Shown here: positions 53,400 to 62,996 of the stretch, piece by piece | Numbering within the stretch: position 1 is the first letter of the stretch | Layout: each line of letters opens with the position of its first letter | Source: Clostridia bacterium | Lineage (GTDB): Bacteria; Bacillota; DTU025 | Reading direction: 5' to 3' | Length of the DNA: 64,000 bases | Assembly (NCBI GenBank): GCA_034926675.1 | Contig: JAYFQW010000026.1 | Coordinates: 24,735 to 88,734 of the forward strand | Program-made: the position numbers and the translations under genes | The notes under the pieces: generated by a model | The model's input: only the letters and a program-made list of their open reading frames with translations | The model's database searches: none | What the model was told of the DNA's origin: nothing

Positions 53400-55240
53400 T
53401 GCGACCCCAGAATATGGTGGTTTGCGGATCCGTTTGCATAACACGAAAATCGGCCGAGTGGGAGAATCTCACTGTGGCCTAGACCCCTGATCCCCAAGGT
53501 TTGATATGGAATAGCCATATCGGGGCGTACGCACAACATCACCGTTTCCGCGTAGTTCGTGACCATTCTGTGATCATCTCGGGCACCCGGGAGATGAAGT
53601 TTAGCCGGCAAAAGAACCTGCAGATCGAGACCTTGCTGAATCATGAGTCGTTGAATGGAGCACTTTGCTGAGATCCCGGGTTGCTGTGCAGTAGTGCTAT
53701 CATATACTACCTCATGAGTGACAGCGGATGACTGCCACATGATTCTAAATGAGGAGCCATGTTTTGCCAAGTGGTGGTCGATTGGCTCGAATGAAAGTAA
53801 CAGCGGGCAACACGGAGCGCTGTGATGTGGACGTGGCTTCCTGTGTTCGTACTGAGTTGCAGGGGTTCGATGATGGATGCGTCCATACAAGCGTGCATCC
53901 CATGCCGACCATATTGGTAGGCTTATCGATATCCCTAACCACGTATATACTGGCAGAATTGTTGACTCCATCAAGGTTCATAGCTCTGCAACTTATGAAA
54001 AGTGCCTTAGCGCGATTCCGGCCAAGGATATTCAAGGGGACTATCTGCAGCCATGCTCTGCGTAACCATGGGATCAGTGTTGAACAGATCGTGGAGTGAC
54101 TGAACCGATCCTTTTGTGGATGAATCAACTGCGACAGAATTGCAAACTGCATGTCGGTTGTGGCCAAACTCACAGGGACGGGGTACATCGAGTAGGGCGA
54201 CGCCAAACCGGAGAGTATTAAGGACGGTGTCAAGGCCGGACTACTCGGGCGTGCCCTGCAATCCGTTCCTTCGGTACGTAGTCGCACCGGGTTTTCGCCT
54301 CTACCCTGCGGGACCGGAAGGAACGGCAAAATGCCTCCGCGGTACTGCGTTAGCTGGGCGTGTCTACCAGAAATTCGCAACAGGGACTGCCTATGAAGAT
54401 TAGGCCAACCCCATGACGTCACTGCGTTGGATCCCACAAAAAAGTTTAGCAGGCATACTTATGGTAATCTCATGGCAGCTAATAGAACTTACTGAAACTT
54501 CACGTAACGTAACAAGAGGAAATCTGTAGCAAACGCTGAATCGTCAAATCATGAGTTGTTTGCTGCTATCCGACAGAGTCCGACATGGTATATGTTGGTC
54601 ATAATGCCAGTGGATACGTTGGTCACAGCGGAGGCGAGATGACCTTGGCAATTGGGCACATCCAGGAGGGCAAAGGAGACGGGCGGATCCTTGAGCGCAG
54701 GACCCTCCGGAGCGCGCTTTCGTCATGCATGGTCTTAGTGTGGGGCTTGGCCGTATGCATCGTTTGCAGCATGACGATCGTCGCCCATTCGAGCAGCACA
54801 CGCGCTTGCGCCACCGGGTATCTTTTCTTCAGTCCTGCTTGCTCAGCCTGCGATAGAGCTCTGCGTGTCTGTGCGAAAGCAGAGAAAGAGCACCGCGGCG
54901 CTGCCGGGGATGACCCACTATCGGCTTGTCGAGCACTCTGGGCGCTTGCCGCCCTCTCCCACGGTGTGGATTGCAGAGTGCGATGGTAAGGTGGTGTTTG
55001 ACCAGAGGAGTTATGACTCTGGGCTGGTCGAGGCCATTGTGGCAGTGGTAGACCGGCAAAAGAATTGACCAGAACGATGAATTCCTAATCCCTGCTGAAG
55101 AATCTCCACCCATCGCAGCCCTTCCAGTTGGTGCAAAACTGCACGTTGTCCACCTCGATGGGAGTGTTAAGGTGTACAAGGCATCGCTTTCAGGGGGGCC
55201 ACAGCCAGTGGAATAGACTCTTTCTTCGGAGGTGTCGACG
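53400..55240. other. 1.8 kb without a supported gene
   Basis: Several frames exist here but none has a recognisable domain or a convincing start. Two protein-like fragments are RLIDIPNHVYTGRIVDSIKV (plus, about 53900-54060) and ECDGKVVFDQRSYDSGLVEA (plus, about 54970-55050). A string of GC-rich palindromic words occurs around 54230-54350. Base composition is lower in GC than the housekeeping region. It is most likely decayed sequence. Confidence 0.5.
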
Positions 55241-55241
55241 C

Positions 55242-55940
55242 TTGATCAGGTTGCATGAGGTAACGAGGGAGTATCGGACTCATGGAGAGTTGGTGCGGGT
55301 TCTGGGCCCCGTCAATCTGGAGATTCCAGAGGGTCAGGCAGTGGCGGTGGTCGGTCCATCAGGAGCTGGCAAGAGCACCCTGCTCTCAGTGCTTGGGCTG
55401 TTGGATCGCCCCACAAGAGGAACGTACCGACTTGGGGCCATGGATGTGACGGAGCTATCCGAGACCCAACGAGCTGAGATGCGCCGAGATACAATAGGTT
55501 TCGTGTTTCAGCGCTACAACCTCCTTGACGAGCTTTCCGTGGTCCAAAACGTGGCATTGCCCCTATTATACCGAGGTTGGTCCGCTGTCAAACGCCGCGA
55601 CGCCGCGCAGCGGGCCATCAACCGAGTGGGCCTTGCCGGCAAGGAGCGCCTCAGGCCCTCTCAGCTCTCAGGTGGCGAACAGCAGCGCGCTGCAATAGCG
55701 CGTGCTGTGGTGGGTAGACCCCAGGTGATACTGTGCGATGAACCCACAGGCAACCTGGATTCGAACACCGGGCGATTGGTGATGGACCTACTCCTTGAGA
55801 TTCATCGTGATGCTGCTGACAGCGTGCTAGTTGTCGTAACTCACAACAGAGACGTGGCCATGGCACTTGATCGGATTCTGGTGATTCAGGATGGCAGGGT
55901 AACTCGGGCAGGCGCGCCCCAGGAGGTGTTGACGCGGTGA
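55242..55940 (+). CDS. MacB/LolD-type ABC transporter ATP-binding protein
   Basis: The 232-aa ATPase has Walker [18 protein letters not shown]-loop [14 protein letters not shown], the signature [16 protein letters not shown], Walker [14 protein letters not shown] and H-loop VVVTHNRD. The [14 protein letters not shown] segment is typical of the MacB/LolD/FtsE-like exporter group. TTG 55242 follows GGAGGTG by 7 nt; the longer frame has no support. It is followed by two FtsX-like permeases with 4-nt and 1-nt overlaps, so it forms one transport operon. Confidence 0.92.
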   Translation: MIRLHEVTREYRTHGELVRVLGPVNLEIPEGQAVAVVGPSGAGKSTLLSVLGLLDRPTRGTYRLGAMDVTELSETQRAEMRRDTIGFVFQRYNLLDELSVVQNVALPLLYRGWSAVKRRDAAQRAINRVGLAGKERLRPSQLSGGEQQRAAIARAVVGRPQVILCDEPTGNLDSNTGRLVMDLLLEIHRDAADSVLVVVTHNRDVAMALDRILVIQDGRVTRAGAPQEVLTR

Positions 55941-57136
55941 ACTCCGGGATCACGGAGGACATTCTGGCAGGATTTCGCGGGCAACTGCGACGCAACTTCT
56001 GGGGCATTCTGCTTCTGTGGTTTGGGCTAACCATCTCCACAGCGACGCTCTCGTTGGGCCTGGGAATGGCTCAGTCCACCTATGGCAGCATGATTGGCCG
56101 CCTGCCAGGTGATCTGGATCGGTTGTACTACATCAAAGCCACAGAGGCCTCCGACATGTCGGGATCCGACGCACCGTCAGCGCCTATCCAGCGACGAACA
56201 GTCCGGGACGCCTTCACTCCAGCGGCGCTGTCCCACATGGTTAGCGAAGGTGAACTGGAAGGATTCTTCTTCACAGTCACCGGCAGGCCGTTTCTGGTGA
56301 AGACGGGCGCTGGCGGTGAGCTGCGGGAAGTTATGGCGGAGCTGATTCTGTATGACGGCTATGCGCCCTTGTATCCTGGCAATGCCGCGGGGGCGTTGGC
56401 TCGCGCCAGCGCCGAAGGTGGAATCGCTGTCAACTGCGCCTTCTCTAATCTGAGCGGAGGCCTGCGCGTGGGCGACATGCTTGAGCTCAATCCAGGCCAC
56501 GCGCTTCCAATCGTGGCGCTAGTCGGTCGCAAGGTGGGCGGCGATCCGAGGTCACGGGTATTCGTTCCTATGCAGGCGTTTCCTCCAGGCGGCGGTTCGC
56601 CTGAGGTGGCCGTGTACGCCCCTCACGGTACCCCGTCTGACGAGGTGATAGCCAGATTCCTGCCCATTGTGAAGGGAGTGAGCGCAGATGCAATGGTCCA
56701 GGTTATCAGCGGGACCGAACGGTACATTGGCTCGATTCGTGAGGCGCGCATTGTTGCGGCAGTCACTTCGGGAATCGCCGTTCTCGTAGCTGTCGTGGCT
56801 TTCGTGAACGCAGGTAGTTTCGCTTCGCTCTGGGTGAGCGAGAGGACTCGCGGACTCGCTCTTAGACGAGCCGTCGGAGCAACGCCCAGGTTGATCGCTG
56901 CCTACATAATGTCCGATCTCGTCCTCATTACCGTAGTATCGCTGGTCGCGGGATATGTGCTGGTGTGGGTTGTCTGGAGGTTCTGGCTCAGCGCACACAG
57001 AATTGCCGCGGTCACTTGGGCGGGTCTGGCTGGGACCTGCCTTATTATGATGGCCGGAACGATGGTCCTCGGAGCATATCTATGCCGTTCGGTCAGCCGG
57101 CACGAGCCGGGAACTCTGCTGAGAGGTGCGATGTGA
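55937..57136 (+). CDS. FtsX/MacB-like ABC permease 1
   Basis: The 399-aa membrane protein has one N-terminal segment (FWGILLLWFGLTISTATLSL), then a large extracellular domain (about residues 45-270). Three C-terminal segments follow (GIAVLVAVVAFVNAGSF, LVLITVVSLVAGYVLVW, LAGTCLIMMAGTMVLGA), the MacB/FtsX topology. RGLALRRAVGATPRLI is the conserved coupling helix to the ATPase. GTG 55937 overlaps the ATPase stop (GTGA). Confidence 0.88.
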   Translation: MNSGITEDILAGFRGQLRRNFWGILLLWFGLTISTATLSLGLGMAQSTYGSMIGRLPGDLDRLYYIKATEASDMSGSDAPSAPIQRRTVRDAFTPAALSHMVSEGELEGFFFTVTGRPFLVKTGAGGELREVMAELILYDGYAPLYPGNAAGALARASAEGGIAVNCAFSNLSGGLRVGDMLELNPGHALPIVALVGRKVGGDPRSRVFVPMQAFPPGGGSPEVAVYAPHGTPSDEVIARFLPIVKGVSADAMVQVISGTERYIGSIREARIVAAVTSGIAVLVAVVAFVNAGSFASLWVSERTRGLALRRAVGATPRLIAAYIMSDLVLITVVSLVAGYVLVWVVWRFWLSAHRIAAVTWAGLAGTCLIMMAGTMVLGAYLCRSVSRHEPGTLLRGAM

Positions 57137-58434
57137 TGAGTAAGCAGGGCAACATACGTTCGGCGATCGTCTCTTTTGCCGCAGCGCTGGAGATGCTCAG
57201 GGGCCGACGCGCACGGGTGCTGCTGATGATGCTTCAGTTCACCATCGGCTTTTGCGCTCTCGCAGTCCTCGCAGTCCTCATCGTTAAGTCGAGTGCTGTG
57301 GTCCGGGCCATGGAGCTTACGTTCAACCCGACAAATGTGTTGGGGCTCGGGAATTACATCACCGACTCTGCGCGTCGCACGTCTACGGAGGCCATAGTGC
57401 CCGACGAGATCCCGGCTCTTGAGGCCGTGCCAGGCGTAAGGCGGGCGGCTGTGTTCTGGGACGGTTTGGCTTTCATGTCGACGGGAGCGGACGGGCCGGA
57501 GCGCCCCATCAAGATCTACCTTGTGAACGATGCCTTCGAGAGCCTTGTCCGTCTCCGAGTGACCAAGCGCTTTTCGCCGGACGTGCCGGAGCGTGTGACC
57601 GGAAGCAGCGAAGCCGGGGACGCGTGGGCGTTCCTTACGAACGTGGCTTTGGCAGAGCTGGCCGGCCCGGGCGGCGTGATTCCCGATACGGTCGTCTTTC
57701 GACTCGCCCCTGACGAGTACGTACGCTCGGTGCGCCTTGCAGGGACGGTTGCTGACCCGACAGCTGGATGGCCAGAGTGTTCAGCCAGGCTTGATGAGTT
57801 CGCACAGGGTGTTCCTGCCCTGGTGATGGACTTCGGGCAAGTGGCGATGTGGGCCGGGCCAGCGGCGTTCCCCGATTTTTCGAACTCGGTTTGGCTGGTC
57901 CTGGAGGACCGAGCCGATGCCGATACTGTGGGCGAAGCCGTCAACCAGTGGTATTCTGATACTCACCCTGACACAGGGCACTACATTGGCATCCTTTCTA
58001 TCAAAGACGCGATTGCAGAGTGCGCCTTGATCAAGCAGCCGCCCGTGATTGCGGCAGCGGGGCTGTCAGCGCTGCTCTTGATCTTGACTGGGCTCGGCTT
58101 CGCCGGGCACACCATGTACACGGCAAGCGCTCGGCGTTCGGAATGGGCGCTTCGCATGGCGGTGGGCGCAACCCGAGGGCACTTGGTCGCCCAGGTCATC
58201 ATCGAGACGTTCCTGGTCATCCTGGTGTCTGCGGCCATAGGTACTGCTCTTGTAGCAGGGTTCGTGCCGATGATCACACGAGGAGGGGGGTGGTGGCAGA
58301 GCACAAGATGGGTGGGCTCGACCGCCGTCGCCGTAGTCGCTGCATTGGCGGTACTATGCGCACTCGCCGCGGCATATCCCGTGCACCGAGTTTCGCGGGA
58401 GGAGCCTTCATCGATTCTCAAGGAAGACCTGTGA
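57136..58434 (+). CDS. FtsX/MacB-like ABC permease 2
   Basis: The 432-aa protein has the same four-segment topology: FTIGFCALAVLAVLIVKSSA, an extracellular domain, then AAAGLSALLLILTGLGFAG, VIIETFLVILVSAAIGTAL and AVAVVAALAVLCALAAA. The coupling helix is RRSEWALRMAVGATRGHLV. ATG 57136 overlaps the previous stop by one base (ATGTGATG). The exporter may be a mechanotransmission-type pump; its substrate is not known. The permease is followed by relics, so no further partner gene is seen. Confidence 0.88.
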   Translation: MSKQGNIRSAIVSFAAALEMLRGRRARVLLMMLQFTIGFCALAVLAVLIVKSSAVVRAMELTFNPTNVLGLGNYITDSARRTSTEAIVPDEIPALEAVPGVRRAAVFWDGLAFMSTGADGPERPIKIYLVNDAFESLVRLRVTKRFSPDVPERVTGSSEAGDAWAFLTNVALAELAGPGGVIPDTVVFRLAPDEYVRSVRLAGTVADPTAGWPECSARLDEFAQGVPALVMDFGQVAMWAGPAAFPDFSNSVWLVLEDRADADTVGEAVNQWYSDTHPDTGHYIGILSIKDAIAECALIKQPPVIAAAGLSALLLILTGLGFAGHTMYTASARRSEWALRMAVGATRGHLVAQVIIETFLVILVSAAIGTALVAGFVPMITRGGGWWQSTRWVGSTAVAVVAALAVLCALAAAYPVHRVSREEPSSILKEDL

Positions 58435-58444
58435 GCGTGTCACG

Positions 58445-58825
58445 TTGGTGTCGGTCATCACCGATTCTCAGGCGTTTCGAGAAATCGACGCCATCGTGCC
58501 TGGCTCCATCGACCTCACATCGTTCTCAATTCTCTTCTCTCGTCACAAAGGCGGCCTCGAACTGCTCGCCAGGGGTGCGCGCCATTGAGTCTTTGGAGCG
58601 CGGCGACAGCGTGCTCATAGTCGAAGCGTGCACACACCACCCCATTGACGATGACATGGGCACTGTGAAGGTTCCAATCGGAAAGTCGGCGGCGAGCTGG
58701 CTTTCGAGTGGCGCCGCGGAGCTGATTGCCCTGCTGACCTAGCCCGATTCAAATTGGCGATGCACTGTGGCGGATGTGCGCTGAACCGGCGGGAAATGGT
58801 ATCGCGCGTTGGCGCAGTGGAAGCG
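58445..58825 (+). pseudogene. hydF: hydF remnant ([FeFe]-hydrogenase maturation GTPase, C-terminal part)
   Basis: VITDSQAFREIDAIVPGSID, then LTSFSILFSRHKGGLELL and, after a frameshift near 58590, IESLERGDSVLIVEACTHHP with IDDDMGTVKVP belongs to HydF. The cluster-binding histidine (ACTHH) is seen, and another short piece HCGGCALNRREMVSRV at 58760-58810 carries the CxxC ligands. The GTPase domain is absent. No other hyd gene is in the window. Confidence 0.75.
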
Positions 58826-58829
58826 GTTT

Positions 58830-58935
58830 TCTTGCGGGATTGTGATGTAGACCGCCGGCGATACTCCCAGAGCCCGGAACATCTTATCCGGGAACAGTTT
58901 TGATTCAGAAAGCAGCCGACTGCCATCAGGAACAG
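58830..58935 (-). mobile_element. IS transposase relic, C-terminal fragment
   Basis: Minus-strand translation IPVPDGSRLLSESKLFPDKM, then FRALGVSPAVYI matches the relics at 34527-34760 and 44348-44410. It abuts the hydF remnant on one side and a HEPN fragment on the other, so the element probably caused both truncations. Confidence 0.7.
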
Positions 58936-58952
58936 GAATTCTGAATGCGTGC

Positions 58953-59123
58953 TCCGATGGGCAAAAGACGTTCCTGTCAACGCTGACTGAGTTCTACATT
59001 GAGGCTCGATACCCTGGTGATCGGCTGCAGCTGGGCGCCGTCTGCAACCGGGAGTTTGCCGAAACGCTTTTGGCCAGCACTGAGGAGATGGTCGAATGGA
59101 TCGAGAGCCAGTTGAGAGAGTGA
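58953..59123 (+). pseudogene. HEPN toxin relic (C-terminal fragment)
   Basis: LTEFYIEARYPGDRLQLGAV, then FAETLLASTEEMVEWIESQL and a stop is the same HEPN end as at 38681-38833. It overlaps the following MNT start by 28 nt, which is the gene order HEPN-MNT. The N-terminal part is replaced by IS sequence. Confidence 0.7.
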
Positions 59124-59281
59124 TACAGGGATATATAGAAGTCCTCAGGCAGCGCAATGTGAGGGTCGTGCAAGCGATTCTGTTTGGTTCGCATGCGCTC
59201 GGAACCGCCGACGAGGACAGCGATATCGATCTGGCGATTATCTCGCCTGACCTGGGGCGTGATCGGTTCTCCGAGAGATGA
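59096..59281 (+). pseudogene. MNT nucleotidyltransferase, truncated
   Basis: The 61-aa frame (VVQAILFGSHALGTADEDSD, IDLAII) has the complete GS-x-SDID active-site motif but stops after ISPDLGRDRFSER, losing about 40 residues. The stop overlaps the start of the serine-hydrolase relic, so the truncation is a junction between two unrelated pieces. Confidence 0.7.
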
Positions 59282-59640
59282 AACGTTATCGAAGCATACC
59301 GGCACTGCTGCCAGTCCTATGCCTTCTGGTCGGTCTTTTTCCGGTCCAGGCCTACGCTGATGCGGCGCATCTTCAAACGCCCTCCGGCATAGCTTATGAG
59401 GATCTGGAAGCTGAACTACATCGAGGAAAATCAGGCGACCACCGACGGCGTGTACACTGCGGTTTTTCAAAACCAGCAAACGCTGAGTGAAATCAGCTAT
59501 GGCCAGATGAAGCGGATATCAGAACCTATCTGTCGGAAGGCTTTCTTTCGAAGCTCTCCTTTGATGCGCCCATCACCATGCTCCACCTGATGAACCACAC
59601 CGCGGGCTTTGAAGAGACCACCTTGCTGCTATTCGTTGGC
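59278..59640 (+). pseudogene. serine hydrolase relic
   Basis: A signal peptide (SIPALLPVLCLLVGLFPVQA) is followed, over several frames, by EENQATTDGVYTAVFQNQQT, ISYGQ and later DIRTYLSEGFLSKLSFDAPI with TMLHLMNHTAGFEET. This is the pattern of a beta-lactamase-family hydrolase N-terminal half. The SxxK segment is deleted. It is distinct from the intact hydrolase at 35.7-37.8 kb. Confidence 0.7.
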
Positions 59641-59800
59641 GTACGCCTTGATCTGTTCCAACAGCAGCTTCATCCTTGGTCGTGCCTTCTCGTCAACATA
59701 GCTGAGTAGCTGTGCAGCTATCTTGGTCAGAGAGCCCGAGAAGCCAACTTCCATTGGCGCCTTCGTCCAATCCCAGGGAGAAGTCTCTTGAACCACGGGA
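59626..59800 (-). pseudogene. unidentified gene fragment
   Basis: A minus-strand frame reads WDWTKAPMEVGFSGSLTKIA, then LLSYVDEKARPRMKLLLEQI and a stop at about 59625. It has good protein character and no start. I do not recognise it. From 59800 to the arsenic operon nothing else is supported. Confidence 0.35.
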
Positions 59801-60122
59801 GGGTTGTGCTGAAGTCGCTGTGGGTTATTCAGTCGTGACGAGCAGCGGACTCAATTATCCGCTATCCGCCGCGCAGTCCGATAACCATTTGATAGCACAG
59901 CACCATTCTGCTTGAGGATGAAATCCCGATATGCCTTCTCTTGGCCGCTGGCAGCTACACTGGGCAGAGATCTAGAGTCCCGCCCGATCTTCCGGGTTCC
60001 AATACTCTCAGGGCGCATGCATCAGGGGCGCCATGCCTATTGACAGCGAAGCAAGTGCGAGCTATCATGCATATAGATAAACGTCAATAGCATTGAAGAA
60101 CATCGATATGGGGTGCGCAAAC

Positions 60123-60422
60123 ATGAAGCTGGGCTATGCTGAGTCGTCACTGATTTTCAGGGCATTGTCGGACGAAACGCGCCTGCGGACGCTGAACATG
60201 CTCTCCTCGGGGGAGCTATGTGCCTGCGAGATTCTTGAGAGTTTCCGCATCACTCAGCCGACGCTCTCCTATCACATGAACATCCTGTGCGACGCTGGGC
60301 TGGTGAGCGCTCGTAGAGACGGGGCCTGGGTGAGATATTCTCTGAACAGGGAGAAACTGCAGGCTCTGAAGGGCTTTATTGACGATGCTGTCGGCGCCGA
60401 TTCCGGCGAAGAACACCAGTGA
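60123..60422 (+). CDS. arsR: ArsR family repressor with CxC metalloid site
   Basis: A winged-helix repressor: FRALSDETRLRTLNMLSSGE, then the metal-binding LCACEIL (CxC, matching the As(III)/Sb(III) site ELCVCDL of classic ArsR), the recognition helix ITQPTLSYHMNILCDAGLVS and the wing RRDGAWVRYS. It likely represses the downstream operon until arsenite binds. Start options are TTG 60093, ATG 60108 and ATG 60123; I choose 60123 because GGGGTG lies 8 nt upstream. The AT-rich stretch 60070-60090 is the probable promoter and operator. Confidence 0.88.
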   Translation: MKLGYAESSLIFRALSDETRLRTLNMLSSGELCACEILESFRITQPTLSYHMNILCDAGLVSARRDGAWVRYSLNREKLQALKGFIDDAVGADSGEEHQ

Positions 60423-60443
60423 ACGAAGGGAAGATGATCTGAT

Positions 60444-61454
60444 ATGGCCTTGCTTGGCTGGCTTAATGATCAATTGCTCAAGATGGAGTGGCTTTCGAAT
60501 CTAGTAGCGCAGTTGGTTGAACATGTATTCAGGCTGGATATTGGGAGCCGGCTTGGGGGCAGCATCCACTTTTTCATCTATGACGCCATAAAGATTATCG
60601 TGCTTCTTTCGGCGCTGGTGTTCGGCATCTCCTACATTCAGAGCTTCTTCCCGCCCGAGCGCACGAAGAAGATATTGGGCAGGTTCAACGGTATCACCGC
60701 CAACATTCTTGGAGCGCTGCTTGGCACAGTGACCCCGTTCTGCTCATGCTCATCTATCCCTCTGTTCATTGGTTTCACCAATGCCGGATTACCATTGGGC
60801 GTCACGTTCTCGTTCCTGATTTCCTCGCCGCTGGTGGATTTGGCCTCGTTGATTCTACTGGCGAGCATCTTTGGCTGGCCAACGGCAATTGCGTACGTAA
60901 TCGTTGGCATCGTTCTCGCCGTTGCAGCAGGGACCATCATCGGCAATTCGAAGCTGGAGAAGTACGTAGAGCCGTTCGTGTTCAGCACGATATCGAGCTC
61001 AGCCGGTTCCGACGAACAAACGCTCTCGACCCGCGAGAGGCTGATCTATTCAAGGGATCAAGCGGTAGGAATCCTGAGCAACGTGTGGATATATGTACTG
61101 GTAGGCGTCGGCATCGGCGCTGCGATCCACAACTGGATACCCGAGGCCATGATATCTGCCGTGCTTGGCCAGGACAAGTGGTATTCAGTTCTGCTGGCAA
61201 CCGTAGTGGGAGTGCCAATGTATGCCGACATATTTGGAACATTGCCCATAGCTGAGGCTCTGGTGGCGAAGGGTGTTGGGCTGGGCACTGCGCTGTCGTT
61301 CATGATGGGCGTGACGGCGCTGTCGCTCCCGTCCATCATAATGCTGAAGAGGGTGGTCAAGTCCAGGCTTTTGGTCATATTCGTAGGAATGGTCACCGTG
61401 GGAATTATGATCATCGGCTACGCGTTCAATGCGTTTGGACATCTCTTCGTCTAG
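60444..61454 (+). CDS. arsP: ArsP/DUF318-type permease
   Basis: The 336-aa membrane protein has eight or so segments and the motif TPFCSCSSIPLFIGF, the conserved cysteine pair of the PF03773 permease family that includes ArsP, an exporter of trivalent organoarsenicals. A second half has PMYADIFGTLPIAEAL. It is directly behind the arsenic-type repressor and before thiol-redox genes, which supports a metalloid substrate. ATG 60444 follows GAAGGGAAG. Whether it moves arsenite or a methylated species cannot be told. Confidence 0.85.
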   Translation: MALLGWLNDQLLKMEWLSNLVAQLVEHVFRLDIGSRLGGSIHFFIYDAIKIIVLLSALVFGISYIQSFFPPERTKKILGRFNGITANILGALLGTVTPFCSCSSIPLFIGFTNAGLPLGVTFSFLISSPLVDLASLILLASIFGWPTAIAYVIVGIVLAVAAGTIIGNSKLEKYVEPFVFSTISSSAGSDEQTLSTRERLIYSRDQAVGILSNVWIYVLVGVGIGAAIHNWIPEAMISAVLGQDKWYSVLLATVVGVPMYADIFGTLPIAEALVAKGVGLGTALSFMMGVTALSLPSIIMLKRVVKSRLLVIFVGMVTVGIMIIGYAFNAFGHLFV

Positions 61455-61505
61455 GTCCCAATGGTAGGCCGTAATGGACTCGCGAGTGGGAGGAGGAAGC
61501 ACTCG

Positions 61506-62042
61506 ATGAATTGGGCGAAGGCATCGAAGATACTAGTATCCGTCCTGATCATGCTTGCAGTAGCAGGCATTTGGTGGTTGAAGAACCCCCAAGACGGATC
61601 AAACGGCGCCGGCGGCTCGGGAGTAGAGGACAGCAACCCCGACTTCGCTCTGCATGTCACGGAGAAGATCAATCTTGAGGAACTGAAGTCTTATGGCATC
61701 CCCATAGTGATCGACTTCGGCGCCGATTCCTGCATTCCGTGCAAGGAGATGGCTCCAGTACTCAGGCAGCTTAACGAGGAGCTTCGTGGAAAAGCCATAG
61801 TCAAGTTCGTTGACGTATGGAAGTACCCGAGCCTGGTCGAGGGCTACCCTGTGTCGGTTATTCCTACTCAGGTGTTTGTAGATTCCGACGGCAAACCCTA
61901 TGTGCCGGAAGATCCCGACTCTCTGGGCCTGAAGATGTACTCTACGAAGGATACCAATGAGCATGTGTTCACCACTCATGAAGGAGGACTGACCAAGGAT
62001 CAGCTTCTATCAGTGTTAAAGGGGATGGGCCTGGAGCGATGA
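61506..62042 (+). CDS. membrane-anchored thioredoxin-like protein
   Basis: One N-terminal membrane segment (ASKILVSVLIMLAVAGIWWL) anchors a thioredoxin domain with the active site DFGADSCIPCKEM (CIPC), VVWKYP-like VDVWKYPSLV and the cis-proline loop VSVIPTQVFVD. It acts on the outer face of the membrane. The start has GGAGGAGGAAG. It overlaps the CcdA-like gene by 4 nt, and the two should form an electron relay from the cytosol. Confidence 0.88.
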   Translation: MNWAKASKILVSVLIMLAVAGIWWLKNPQDGSNGAGGSGVEDSNPDFALHVTEKINLEELKSYGIPIVIDFGADSCIPCKEMAPVLRQLNEELRGKAIVKFVDVWKYPSLVEGYPVSVIPTQVFVDSDGKPYVPEDPDSLGLKMYSTKDTNEHVFTTHEGGLTKDQLLSVLKGMGLER

Positions 62043-62740
62043 ACGCTCTTGTGAACCGGTGGCTCGAGTGGTTCTCGTCTTCCATTTCCACGAACGCATG
62101 GCTAGCGCCGGTGTTCGCACTTCTGGCGGGGGTGCTTACATCGTTCACTCCGTGCGCGCTCGCAAGTGTTCCTCTGGTGATAGGGTACGTGGGGGGCACG
62201 GCACAGCGGGATGTGAGGAAGGCCTTCTGGCTATCTGCCGCCTTCTCGGCGGGGATGGCGGTCACGTTTACCGTGCTCGGAACTGCTGCCTCACTGTTGG
62301 GCAGGCTCATGCAGGGCACTGGGGGCTGGTGGTATCTGGCTCTCGGGGCTCTGATGGTCCTGATGGCGCTCCAAACCTGGGAGATCTTTAGCTTCATCCC
62401 GTCCACGTATGCGATGAGCAGAATCACCAGGCGCGGATTCCTGGGGGCGTTTCTCGCCGGAGTGTTGGGCGGTTTCTTCTCTTCTCCCTGCGCAACCCCG
62501 GTTCTGGTTGTTCTGCTCGGGATTGTGGCAAGGGAAGGCAGTATGGCGTGGGGTATGATGCTTCTGCTGTTGTATTCAATCGGGCATAGCGTGTTGGTGA
62601 TGGTAGCCGGTACGTCTGTCGGATTCGTTCAGCGGCTGTCATCCAGCAAACGATACGGCGCGCTCAGCAATGTGCTGAGGATTGGTATGGGAGCAGTGAT
62701 GCTGCTGATAGCGTTCTACATGTTCTACTTAGGATTCTAG
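62039..62740 (+). CDS. CcdA/DsbD-like thiol-disulfide transport protein
   Basis: The 233-aa protein has six membrane segments. The two conserved cysteines are in VLTSFTPCALASVPLV and GGFFSSPCATPVLVVL, the pair used by CcdA/ScsB/DsbD proteins to carry reducing equivalents across the membrane. ATG 62039 overlaps the thioredoxin stop. In similar arsenic operons this pair is thought to reduce oxidised partners; the exact target is unknown. Confidence 0.9.
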   Translation: MNALVNRWLEWFSSSISTNAWLAPVFALLAGVLTSFTPCALASVPLVIGYVGGTAQRDVRKAFWLSAAFSAGMAVTFTVLGTAASLLGRLMQGTGGWWYLALGALMVLMALQTWEIFSFIPSTYAMSRITRRGFLGAFLAGVLGGFFSSPCATPVLVVLLGIVAREGSMAWGMMLLLLYSIGHSVLVMVAGTSVGFVQRLSSSKRYGALSNVLRIGMGAVMLLIAFYMFYLGF

Positions 62741-62753
62741 GAGGTAGAGTGTC

Positions 62754-62996
62754 ATGGTTATCAAGGTATTGGGTTCATGCTGTGGGAACTGCACCGCTCT
62801 GATGGAGAACACCAAGATTGCCCTTGCGGAACTGGGGATGGATTGCGCAGTGGAGAAGGTAACTGACTTCGCCGAAATAGCCAAATACGGGGTAATGTCC
62901 ATCCCGGCTCTCGTTATTGACGAAAAGGTCGTATCCCTTGGCAAGGTGCTGAAACCCAAGGAGATCGTGAAGATTCTGGAAGGTGCGGCAAGGTGA
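62754..62996 (+). CDS. small redox disulfide protein (thioredoxin-fold)
   Basis: The 80-aa protein belongs to the MTH895/TM0996 family: VIKVLGSCCGNCTALMENTK has the CxxC active site, VMSIPALVIDEKVVSLGKV the cis-proline loop. It is cytosolic and probably passes electrons to the DUF2703 protein or to arsenate or other oxidised metalloid. ATG 62754 follows GGAGGTAGA. Confidence 0.9.
   Translation: MVIKVLGSCCGNCTALMENTKIALAELGMDCAVEKVTDFAEIAKYGVMSIPALVIDEKVVSLGKVLKPKEIVKILEGAAR

Noticed and set aside
54160..54420. Group II intron or other structured RNA
   Set aside because: GC-rich palindromic words are present but I could not find a domain V hairpin or an intron-encoded protein.
53745..54437. 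230-aa minus-strand frame
   Set aside because: No ribosome site, no recognisable domain, and composition like non-coding sequence.
54585..54989. 134-aa frame with one hydrophobic stretch
   Set aside because: Could be read as a small membrane protein, but it has no ribosome site or family likeness and lies in a decayed stretch.
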